This document shows positions 1 to 5,233 of a DNA stretch of 5,233 nucleotides, piece after piece. A program made the translations under genes and the position numbers. How positions within the stretch are numbered: position 1 is the first letter of the stretch; each line of letters starts with the position of its first letter. The DNA lies in assembly GCA_030646745.1 (NCBI GenBank), contig JAUSKV010000383.1, positions 1 through 5,233 of the forward strand, given 5' to 3'. The notes beneath the pieces are model-generated. The model worked only from the letters and a program-made list of their open reading frames with translations, ran no database searches and was not told where the DNA came from. The stretch is from Sulfurimonas sp. Its GTDB lineage: Bacteria > Campylobacterota > Campylobacteria > Campylobacterales > Sulfurimonadaceae.

Positions 1-828
1 AATCAATGATAAAACTCTAAACATTCCTTGCGATATCTCTCCTTGAAATATTTTATCATCTACACCATTTTCTTTTATATATAACAATGAGGGGATAGGT
101 AAAGATGAATTTTTAAATATCTCTTTTAATTCATTTTCTGTAGTCGTTCCTATATCGGCTAAGCTATAACCGATACTATTAATATCATCAATAATATTTT
201 TTTTAAATTTTTCTCCACCTCTTTTTAATCCATCTTCATATTTTAAAACTACAGCATCATCATCTTTAGAAATTTGATTAAAAAATTTATCATCTAAATC
301 TAACATTTTTGGAGACATTATGGAATCTCTACCTAATTTACTTCCAAATTTATATAAATAGACATTTTTTACCCATGAAAATATATCTTCGATTGAAGGA
401 TGTTGTTTTTTATCTCTTTTTGTTTTCAGGACTAGTTTATCTTTTTCTATTTCAAAATCAATTTTCTTATTTTCTAATGACTCATAGGTAATTTCACCTT
501 TGCCTTCATTGTCTCTTGTAAAATAAACTTCACCATCAATTTTCAACTCTTCTTTTTCAATTTTGTTCTCAATAAATTTTAATTCATAAACAAAAATTTT
601 TACTTCATCTGTTAATTCTATTATCCAGTGATATTCAAAACCACTTTTTAAAGATTCATCACCATCAAATAATATTTCAGACAAGGTATATATAGATTTT
701 AAAAGTCTTGTTTTTCCAGAAGCATTTTTTCCAGTAATTAAATTTATTTTTTCTAATTTACACCCTTCAATTATCCAACCATTTCCATCTATTGGTTTTT
801 TTGAGAATGTAATGTTTTTGATATACAT
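1..828 (-). CDS. AAA_15/OLD-like P-loop ATPase, N-terminal 276 codons (C-terminus beyond window edge)
   Basis: The reading frame is open from ATG at 828 to base 1 and continues outside the window. The start is supported by AAAGGAAG at 835-842, six bases upstream. The protein opens with a beta-strand typical of SMC/RecF/OLD-like ATPases (MYIKNITF), followed by Walker A GKNASGKT at residues 33-40. Residues 45-240 are a charged Lys/Glu/Asp-rich insert. ISQGMFRVLSLI at 265-276 resembles the ABC-type signature that precedes Walker B; Walker B and any TOPRIM nuclease domain would lie off the edge. Such ATPases are cytosolic, and many work in anti-phage systems with a fused or partner nuclease; this role is inferred, not shown. 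Sampled 60-base rows have about 17-25% GC, against about 37% in the chemoreceptor gene and 45-53% in rho rows, suggesting horizontal acquisition. The ATPase class is well supported; the exact family is not. Confidence 0.85.
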   Translation of the reverse strand, partial: MYIKNITFSKKPIDGNGWIIEGCKLEKINLITGKNASGKTRLLKSIYTLSEILFDGDESLKSGFEYHWIIELTDEVKIFVYELKFIENKIEKEELKIDGEVYFTRDNEGKGEITYESLENKKIDFEIEKDKLVLKTKRDKKQHPSIEDIFSWVKNVYLYKFGSKLGRDSIMSPKMLDLDDKFFNQISKDDDAVVLKYEDGLKRGGEKFKKNIIDDINSIGYSLADIGTTTENELKEIFKNSSLPIPSLLYIKENGVDDKIFQGEISQGMFRVLSLI

Positions 829-903
829 AATTTTCTTCCTTTAATATAAGTTACCTATTATTTGCCTGTAGAATAGCAAATTTTTATTTAAAAACTGAAC
901 TAC

Positions 904-1242
904 CTATAATCCAATGCTTATTTTATAATGCGTCCAACTCAATTCGCTACACAGTGTGTAGCGAATTGGAAAACAGTTATAAAACTGCCTCATATTTCTA
1001 AGATTTTGCTGAGTAAATCCCTTGCCAAAATCTTTTGTAAGTCTCGATGAAAGCTCTTTTATGAGATATGAACCATATTCGGCTCTCTCTTTGCCGTTTT
1101 GTTCTTCTTGAACTATTTGCTGACCAATATTCCAATAAGCCTCAACCATTATAAAGTTTACTTGTCGGTAAGCACTGTCTCTTGCACTCTGAAATATATT
1201 TTTTATGTTTAGATATAAATCATCGTTTTTTACCGGCTTCAT
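904..1242 (-). CDS. Truncated YhcG/DUF1016-family protein (N-terminal domain only), probable decayed gene
   Basis: This 112-aa product matches the DUF1016 N-terminal domain as I know it: AYWNIGQQIVQEEQNGKERAEYG (split here as AYWNIGQQI at 35-43 and QNGKERAEYG at 48-57), then a DFGKGFTQQNLRNMRQFY block at 71-88, FP at 91-92 and SELSWTHY at 99-106. In full-length relatives (about 330-380 aa) that last block continues into a linker and a C-terminal PD-(D/E)XK nuclease-like domain. Here the match ends after residue 106, with six unrelated residues and a stop. No nuclease half is found in the 75 bases before the ATPase gene. A GAGG ribosome site lies at 1250-1253. The product is probably non-functional, or at most a free DNA-binding/adaptor domain. 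Function of the family is poorly defined; it is often found with restriction-modification and other accessory genes. Confidence 0.8.
   Translation of the reverse strand: MKPVKNDDLYLNIKNIFQSARDSAYRQVNFIMVEAYWNIGQQIVQEEQNGKERAEYGSYLIKELSSRLTKDFGKGFTQQNLRNMRQFYNCFPIRYTLCSELSWTHYKISIGL
940..968. repeat. Perfect 13-bp inverted repeat with 3-nt loop inside the DUF1016 fragment
   Basis: The left arm CAATTCGCTACAC (940-952) and right arm GTGTAGCGAATTG (956-968) are exact reverse complements around AGT. The element encodes the IRYTLCSEL stretch of the DUF1016 fragment, about 20 bases before its homology ends. Neither strand has a T-run after it, so it is not a rho-independent terminator. It could be a coincidence of codon choice, a protein-binding site, a palindromic mobile element, or a hairpin that promoted the truncation. 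Confidence 0.7.
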
Positions 1243-1312
1243 TTCGCATCCTCAACTATACTTTATCTCTTCATCGGTTAAATCCATACAGTTTATAAAT
1301 TATTTAATTTGG

Positions 1313-2449
1313 TTAATACTGGTCATACACTCGTTTTGCTTTTGGATATGCATATATTATTGCTCCGGCTGCTATACCCAATATGAATAGCCAAATGAAC
1401 ATTGCGTAAGAGCTCTCCTCTTCTACCTCTTCTTTTTTCACCTTTTTAACAACTATTGTCTCTTCTTTTTTTACACTTTCTACACTTTTTGTTACAACTG
1501 TTGTCTCTACAGCGGCGGTATTATTACTCTCTTTTGTTGCTTGGCTTGTCGTATTTATCTCTTTAACCAAAGGTGCTGTTATGTTTGTATCTACTTTTAT
1601 TGTCATACTATTTACATCTGCTTTGCTTTTGTTACTATCCGTTTGTACTGCTGAAATATTCGTATCTTTCTTAGCTGCATGTGCTAAAAGTTTTGTGCTA
1701 TTTACATCTGCTTTTGTTGCTGAAACATTTTTGTCAACAGTTTTTACTTTTGCAGAATTCGCCACATGAAGTGCTGATACAGGCTCTTCTAAGCTCTGTT
1801 TTTGATTTTCTCCTATGTTGTCTTCTTCAACTGCTCCGCTATATTTTCGACCATAAGCACCCTCGTACTTTGACTGGAGTAGGCTCATTACCTCTTCGTA
1901 CATCTCTTGATTTTTGATTGGCTCAATTATTAAAACAGTATAATCCTCAAGAGGGCGCACATGTATTACAAAATCATTTTCTGTTGCTAGTGCCTTAAGC
2001 TTCTCATACACTTCATCTTCTTGAAACTTTTTAAATTCCTCATAGGCTCCCTCTTTTTGGGAGAATGAGCCAAACAGAATTTTCTTTGGAAATTCAGCAG
2101 TGGACGACGTCTCATCCGATATTGTTTTAGCTCTGTTTTCAATATCTCGTACAGTTGCTTTCATAAACTTCGGCACAACCAATTTCAGGGTTTCTTCGAG
2201 TATAAACTGATTTTTTATAGGCTCTGCAACCAAAAGATTTTGTCCGGATGAACCGATAACATGGATATTAAAATCATTCTCTTTTGAAATAAGTTCAAGC
2301 TTACTGTAGCTTTCATCACTTTTTAGTTTTTCAAATGCGGCATTCGCACTCTCGCTGTCTTTAAAACTATCAAAAACAATCTGCTTTGTGTATGCCCCTA
2401 AAGAACTGCTTATCAGTATAGTTATCACTGCTGTAAAAATAACTTTCAT
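1313..2449 (-). CDS. Periplasmic protein with two SPOR-like repeats and C-terminal membrane anchor
   Basis: The 378-aa product starts with a Sec signal peptide (residues 1-19, hydrophobic IFTAVITILISSS, likely cleavage after LGA). Two homologous alpha/beta repeats follow at 22-95 and 122-195. They align without gaps at an offset of exactly 100 residues, with 32 of 74 identical by hand count, sharing F-x-S-F, ENDF, IHV and EPIKNQ. Their shape resembles SPOR-type peptidoglycan-binding domains, but this is a fold-level guess. Residues 200-325 are a low-complexity Lys/Asn/Thr/Ala/Val linker, 327-346 a Lys/Glu-rich stretch, and 348-367 a transmembrane helix followed by the basic tail KAKRVYDQY. 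The layout fits an N-out, C-in envelope protein anchored in the inner membrane. GGGGAAG at 2455-2461 supports the start. It is divergent from the flagellar-type gene pair; a role in the cell envelope is inferred, and no specific function is recognised. Confidence 0.85.
   Translation of the reverse strand: MKVIFTAVITILISSSLGAYTKQIVFDSFKDSESANAAFEKLKSDESYSKLELISKENDFNIHVIGSSGQNLLVAEPIKNQFILEETLKLVVPKFMKATVRDIENRAKTISDETSSTAEFPKKILFGSFSQKEGAYEEFKKFQEDEVYEKLKALATENDFVIHVRPLEDYTVLIIEPIKNQEMYEEVMSLLQSKYEGAYGRKYSGAVEEDNIGENQKQSLEEPVSALHVANSAKVKTVDKNVSATKADVNSTKLLAHAAKKDTNISAVQTDSNKSKADVNSMTIKVDTNITAPLVKEINTTSQATKESNNTAAVETTVVTKSVESVKKEETIVVKKVKKEEVEEESSYAMFIWLFILGIAAGAIIYAYPKAKRVYDQY
1517..1735 (-). 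other. Linker segment with seven D/E-x-N-x-S/T N-glycosylation-type sequons
   Basis: This part of the SPOR-like gene encodes residues 239-311. Complete sequons are DKNVS (239), DVNST (248), DTNIS (262), DSNKS (271), DTNIT (287), EINTT (297) and ESNNT (307); DVNSM (278) is a near miss. None was found elsewhere in the protein. This is the acceptor pattern of Campylobacter PglB, which acts in the periplasm, where this linker should lie. At the DNA level a 17-base unit recurs exactly at 1608-1624 and 1698-1714, 90 bases (30 codons) apart, so part of the array arose by duplication. Glycosylation itself is inferred. Confidence 0.6.
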
Positions 2450-2479
2450 GTGTGCTTCCCCAGAATAAATTTAGAAATC

Positions 2480-2485
2480 ATTATA
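2480..2485 (-). promoter_or_regulatory. Putative sigma-70 -10 box for the SPOR-like gene
   Basis: An exact TATAAT on the minus strand lies 30 bases upstream of the ATG at 2449. It predicts a start near 2473 and a short leader holding the GGGGAAG ribosome site. No TTGACA-like -35 is seen, which is common for Campylobacterota promoters. A second minus-strand TATAAT at 2494-2499 is an alternative. Confidence 0.5.
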
Positions 2486-2526
2486 TTGGTTTAATTATAA
2501 GTAAAATCTAAAATGAAGAAAAAGAT

Positions 2527-2553
2527 TAAAAGAATTTCTGCTTTTTCCGATAC
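2527..2553 (+). promoter_or_regulatory. Sigma-28 (FliA)-type flagellar promoter
   Basis: TAAAAGAA (2527-2534), 11 bases, then TCCGATAC (2546-2553) matches the FliA consensus TAAAGTTT-N11-GCCGATAA at the core TAAA and CCGATA elements, with exactly the expected 16 bases between TAAA and CCGAT. Transcription should begin near 2560. That leaves about 19 bases of leader containing AAGGGG (2567-2572) before the ATG at 2579. Confidence 0.65.
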
Positions 2554-2578
2554 TATAGAAAATTACAAGGGGTATATT

Positions 2579-3103
2579 ATGAACACTTCCTATGGATTAA
2601 ATTCCTATGCATCACACGATTTAAACATACGTATGAAAACGTCGAGCGGCGATGTTATCAATATGGATTTTGCAAATAAAAAAGAGCTTTCCATGTCGCA
2701 TCAAGAAAGCGAAAATGCAACTAAAGATAGCCTCTCTTTTTCTTCCATGCAATCATTTCAATTCTCTATGACGGGAGATGGAATAGATGAACAAGACCAA
2801 AAAGAGATAGATGCTTTTATGAAAATTGCAAAACCGTTTATTGATTCATTTTTAAAAGAGCTAGAGCAAGATGCGCCGCAAACTCCCGTTACTAAGCTGG
2901 CAAACAAAATAGCGGATATTTTTGCACCCATGAAAGAAAAAGATGAAGATACAAAAAATTATGTGAAAACAAATATAGTAAAAATGTTTGACAACTCCAT
3001 GCAACAGAGCGATTCTATGAGTAAAATCTTTGAAGATGCAAAAAAATTATTAGAAAAAACTCTTCAAGAGTTTGATGATTACAACAAAAAACTGTATGCC
3101 TGA
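2579..3103 (+). CDS. Hypothetical protein of the predicted flagellar (sigma-28) regulon
   Basis: I do not recognise this 174-aa protein. I chose ATG 2579 because AAGGGG lies six bases upstream, and because an in-frame ATG at 2513 (22 codons longer, weak ribosome site) would put the coding start upstream of the sigma-28 promoter core. There is no signal peptide or membrane helix. Residues 1-65 are rich in Ser, Asn and Met and look flexible (SLSFSSMQSFQFSMTG at 51-66). Residues 67-95 (DGIDEQDQKEID, then a helix ending FLKELE) and 105-172 are helical and charged, with a likely coiled coil near 145-170. The gene lies 34 bases before a chemoreceptor and may be cotranscribed with it. The flexible, signal-less N-terminus plus a class 3 flagellar promoter would suit a substrate or accessory of the flagellar apparatus, but that is inference only. 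Confidence 0.8.
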   Translation: MNTSYGLNSYASHDLNIRMKTSSGDVINMDFANKKELSMSHQESENATKDSLSFSSMQSFQFSMTGDGIDEQDQKEIDAFMKIAKPFIDSFLKELEQDAPQTPVTKLANKIADIFAPMKEKDEDTKNYVKTNIVKMFDNSMQQSDSMSKIFEDAKKLLEKTLQEFDDYNKKLYA

Positions 3104-3109
3104 TTCTTT

Positions 3110-3127
3110 TTGGAATAGTATATGCTT
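3110..3127 (+). promoter_or_regulatory. Putative sigma-54 (RpoN) promoter upstream of the chemoreceptor
   Basis: TTGGAATAGTATATGCTT matches the -24/-12 consensus TTGGAACR-N4-TTGCTT at 12 of 14 defined positions. GG (3112-3113) and GC (3124-3125) are separated by the required 10 bases. The expected transcription start near 3137 falls one base before the ATG at 3138, so the message would be practically leaderless. That agrees with the lack of a ribosome site but also makes the motif less certain. Confidence 0.4.
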
Positions 3128-3137
3128 GTAAAATTGT

Positions 3138-4310
3138 ATGAAATCACTAATATTAATAATTTTATTAAATGTAGCTATTTTAGCTTCGTCGGCGTTTGAT
3201 GTAGAGCAGGAGTATGAACAGCTCAATCTTGGAATTGAGAAAATATCTCCTCTTCTCTCGACAGAAGAAAAAGTATCTCTCTATCTGTTAGTTCTGGCAA
3301 CCCATGACAAAATAACAACTGCTTATGCTCTAGGGGAACATAACGGTGATTTACTCAAAGAAATAGAACAAGAAACATTAAAGCTATTCTCTTCAATAAA
3401 AGCAGATAACTTGAAGATTAAGAAGAGTGATGTAGAAAATTTAGAAGAGCTCTACTCCCAGATGAGTAAATATGGATTAGAGTTTATTAAAACCAACTCA
3501 AACGAGTCCAATAGTCCTCTTCCTATTTTTATACTTTTAGGTGCAGCTGCTCTTGCTCTAGGATTTGGTGTAAGTTATTTTTTCTTTAGAAATCAAAATA
3601 CGGCTCCAATCAATAGCGATAAGCAGAGCCGCAACATTAACGATATCTTTGCAAATTTGCCGGAAATGGATAAAACACAAAGCAGAGACGAAAGCGATAA
3701 TTCGGTAAAAGCGGCGGAGGAGGTCTCTCCTCCGTATGCAGAAACCAGTCATGCAGAAACAACTGTAGAAAGCAGTGATGATAGCGATGCCTTGGCGAAT
3801 TTGCAAAAAGTGCATAATAATGTTTTAAATGAGGTGAAGCATTTAGAACGCCTAAAAGCATCTTGGAATGAAGAGCAAAACAAAGCAAACGATGAACTGA
3901 AAAAAGAGAAGAAAGCTCTCGAGCATGACATCCAAGAGCTTAAGAAAAAAACAGCAGAGTTGCAAGATTCACAAAAAACACTTATTAGTGAATTTCAAGA
4001 AAATTTGCAAGATTTAGATAGACAACCCTACGAAAACGATGCTGAATTTAATGAAAAACTACTCTCTCTCAAACATAAGAGCCATAACATATTTCACATA
4101 TTGGATGCTATCTCGGATATTGCAGAACAGACAAATCTGCTTGCTCTCAATGCAGCCATTGAAGCAGCCAAGGCCGGTGAACATGGAAGAGGCTTTGCAG
4201 TGGTGGCGGATGAAGTGAGAAATCTTGCAGAAAAAACTCAAGAAACACTCAGTGAAGCAAAGGTAAATGTATCAAGTGTCGTAGATGCAATTTCAAGTTT
4301 AAAAAGTTAA
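3138..4310 (+). CDS. Short HAMP-less methyl-accepting chemotaxis protein
   Basis: This 390-aa receptor should carry stimulus information to the CheA/CheW array. Residues 1-19 are a signal peptide or first membrane segment, 20-127 a helical periplasmic sensor region of no recognised family, and 128-149 a transmembrane helix. Residues 150-220 form an acidic flexible linker where a HAMP domain would normally sit; none is seen. Residues 222-320 are coiled coil, and the diagnostic hairpin tip lies at 330-367 ([19 protein letters not shown], then [19 protein letters not shown]). The protein ends only about 43 residues past the tip, so the descending arm is much shorter than in standard receptors. 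It lacks the C-terminal methylation helix and any CheR/CheB-binding pentapeptide. No Shine-Dalgarno sequence precedes the ATG, and no other in-frame ATG occurs until residue 109. It is probably in an operon with the 174-aa gene or driven by the sigma-54-like site. The family call is firm; the ligand is unknown. Confidence 0.92.
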   Translation: MKSLILIILLNVAILASSAFDVEQEYEQLNLGIEKISPLLSTEEKVSLYLLVLATHDKITTAYALGEHNGDLLKEIEQETLKLFSSIKADNLKIKKSDVENLEELYSQMSKYGLEFIKTNSNESNSPLPIFILLGAAALALGFGVSYFFFRNQNTAPINSDKQSRNINDIFANLPEMDKTQSRDESDNSVKAAEEVSPPYAETSHAETTVESSDDSDALANLQKVHNNVLNEVKHLERLKASWNEEQNKANDELKKEKKALEHDIQELKKKTAELQDSQKTLISEFQENLQDLDRQPYENDAEFNEKLLSLKHKSHNIFHILDAISDIAEQTNLLALNAAIEAAKAGEHGRGFAVVADEVRNLAEKTQETLSEAKVNVSSVVDAISSLKS

Positions 4311-4324
4311 GAGTGGCTTAAAAC

Positions 4325-4354
4325 TTGACATTGCCTCTTCAAATAGTGTAAAAT
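4325..4354 (+). promoter_or_regulatory. Sigma-70 promoter of rho
   Basis: A perfect -35 TTGACA (4325-4330), an 18-base spacer and -10 TAAAAT (4349-4354) lie between the chemoreceptor stop and rho. The predicted start near 4361 gives a leader of about 85 bases. The leader contains a small perfect hairpin, AGATAT-TTAC-ATATCT (4369-4384), and an A-rich run (4412-4420). Rho genes are often autoregulated through their leader; whether this one is cannot be told from sequence. Confidence 0.7.
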
Positions 4355-4446
4355 TGCGGCATCAAAACAGATATTTACATATCTCAATATCCTCTAATTT
4401 ATGCGTTATGCAAAAAAAAATCCCAATAATCTAAGGTAATTACTTA

Positions 4447-5233
4447 ATGAGTGAAAACAATTCACAAACAACCCCAACAACACCCGTAACTCCACCACGC
4501 AAGACTACAAAGCCAAACAACAAGACTCGTTCTCACACTCCCGTTAAAGGCGTAACCGTTGATGACCTTCGTGCAAAAACAATTGAAGAATTAGTAACAC
4601 TCGCGAATGAGCTTAATGTTGAGCATCCAAATGAGTTGAAGAGACAAGATATTATCTTTGAAATTTTAAAGGCTCAAACAGAGCAAGGCGGCTTTATACT
4701 CTTTAGCGGCATTTTAGAAATCATGCAAGACGGCTATGGATTTATCCGCTCGATTGACAAAAGTTTTAACGAGAGTATAAACGATGCCTATGTTTCTAAC
4801 ACTCAAATTAAGAGATTTGCACTTAGAAACGGGGATGTTGTAACAGGTCAGGTTCGCCCTCCAAAAGACCAAGAGAGATACTACGCACTTATCAAAATAG
4901 AAGCTGTAAACGGTCTGCCGCCTGAAGAAAGTAAAAAAAGACCTCTTTTTGAAAACTTAACACCGCTCTATCCGTTAGAGCAAATTAAATTAGAGTACAG
5001 AGAAAAGGGATTAATAGGTCGAATGATGGATCTTTTCGCTCCTATCGGCAAGGGTCAGAGGGGTCTGATTGTTGCACCTCCAAGAAGCGGTAAAACTGAA
5101 CTTTTAAAAGAGATAGCACATGGTATCACTGCAAATCATCCTGAAATTGATTTAATGGTTTTACTTGTAGATGAGAGACCTGAAGAGGTTACCGACATGG
5201 AGAGAAGCGTTAAGGGTGATGTTTACAGTTCAA
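4447..5233 (+). CDS. rho: Transcription termination factor Rho (first 262 codons, C-terminus beyond window edge)
   Basis: Rho is the hexameric RNA-dependent ATPase/helicase that ends transcription at factor-dependent sites. After a Thr/Pro/Lys-rich flexible extension (residues 1-35), residues 36-80 are the Rho N-terminal helical domain ([20 protein letters not shown]). Residues 82-155 are the cold-shock-like RNA-binding domain with the RNP1-like DGYGFIR (95-101). Residues 188-262 start the ATPase core: Walker A PPRSGKT (211-217) and the [10 protein letters not shown] block (242-251), which carries the catalytic Glu. Walker B and the Q and R loops lie outside the window. Walker A lysine 216 corresponds to E. 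coli K184, implying an N-terminal extension of about 32 residues. E. coli K181 is Arg213 here, a common variant. AAGG at 4433-4436 is the likely ribosome site, with 10-base spacing. The gene has its own promoter and no clear terminator separates it from the chemoreceptor. Confidence 0.97.
   Translation, partial: MSENNSQTTPTTPVTPPRKTTKPNNKTRSHTPVKGVTVDDLRAKTIEELVTLANELNVEHPNELKRQDIIFEILKAQTEQGGFILFSGILEIMQDGYGFIRSIDKSFNESINDAYVSNTQIKRFALRNGDVVTGQVRPPKDQERYYALIKIEAVNGLPPEESKKRPLFENLTPLYPLEQIKLEYREKGLIGRMMDLFAPIGKGQRGLIVAPPRSGKTELLKEIAHGITANHPEIDLMVLLVDERPEEVTDMERSVKGDVYSS

Noticed and set aside
309..491. 60-codon plus-strand open frame
   Set aside because: It lies entirely antisense to the clear ATPase reading frame and has a Phe/Leu/Tyr-rich composition typical of the complement of an AT-rich gene.
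860..885. ATTTGC/GCAAAT hairpin followed by five T's on the plus strand
   Set aside because: No plus-strand gene ends here, the stem is only six pairs with a 10-base loop, and on the minus strand it lacks a T-run.
1252..1287. 11-codon minus-strand mini-frame (MDLTDEEIKYS) with its stop two bases before the GAGG-type site of the DUF1016 fragment
   Set aside because: It is too short to judge and has no convincing ribosome site. It might be a leader peptide or a relic, but nothing supports either.
1291..1312. AT-rich AAATT/AATTT inverted repeat after the SPOR-like gene as terminator
   Set aside because: It is all A/T, short, and without a U-tract, so it is indistinguishable from background.
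1581..1917. Plus-strand open frames rich in Leu, Phe and Ser
   Set aside because: They are the complement of the Lys/Asn/Thr-rich linker and SPOR-like region; no ribosome site or family resemblance.
2513..2578. 22-residue N-terminal extension of the 174-aa gene starting at ATG 2513
   Set aside because: It contains the sigma-28 promoter core and has a weaker ribosome site than ATG 2579.
4307..4321. TTAAG-AGTGG-CTTAA hairpin at the end of the chemoreceptor gene as terminator
   Set aside because: The stem is only five AT-rich pairs, has no following T-run, and abuts the rho -35 box.

Overview
The window looks like a chromosomal piece of a Campylobacterota (epsilonproteobacterial) genome, probably from the Sulfurimonas/Sulfuricurvum side of the phylum. 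This is inferred from low GC, Lys/Asn/Ile-rich proteins, an N-terminally extended Rho, a HAMP-less chemoreceptor and sigma-28/sigma-54-like flagellar promoter motifs. No species can be named from the sequence alone.

Layout. Positions 1-828 (minus) hold the N-terminal 276 codons of a very AT-rich P-loop ATPase of the AAA_15/OLD-like type, cut by the window edge. Directly upstream of it on the same strand, 904-1242 is the N-terminal domain of a YhcG/DUF1016-family protein. It stops inside the conserved SELSWTHY block and has lost its PD-(D/E)XK nuclease half. These two look like an accessory or defence-type patch. At 1313-2449 (minus) lies a periplasmic, C-terminally membrane-anchored protein with two SPOR-like repeats and a long low-complexity linker. 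From the 2450-2578 divergent region, transcription also runs rightward into a 174-aa protein of unknown function (2579-3103) and a short methyl-accepting chemotaxis protein (3138-4310). The window ends inside rho (4447 onward), a housekeeping gene with its own promoter and an ~85-nt leader.

How the genes work together. The rightward pair appears to belong to the flagellar/chemotaxis regulon. A sigma-28 (FliA)-type promoter with correct 16-nt spacing precedes the 174-aa gene, and a sigma-54-type GG-N10-GC motif precedes the chemoreceptor. The SPOR-like protein is divergently transcribed, probably from a sigma-70 promoter.

Most interesting points: (1) the periplasmic linker of the SPOR-like protein carries seven complete D/E-x-N-x-S/T sites in 73 residues, which is the bacterial (PglB-type) N-glycosylation sequon; (2) the sigma-28 promoter lies inside the longest possible reading frame of the 174-aa gene and so fixes its start; (3) the chemoreceptor has a strongly shortened C-terminal arm and no HAMP domain; (4) the DUF1016 remnant contains a perfect 13-bp inverted repeat close to the point where its homology ends.
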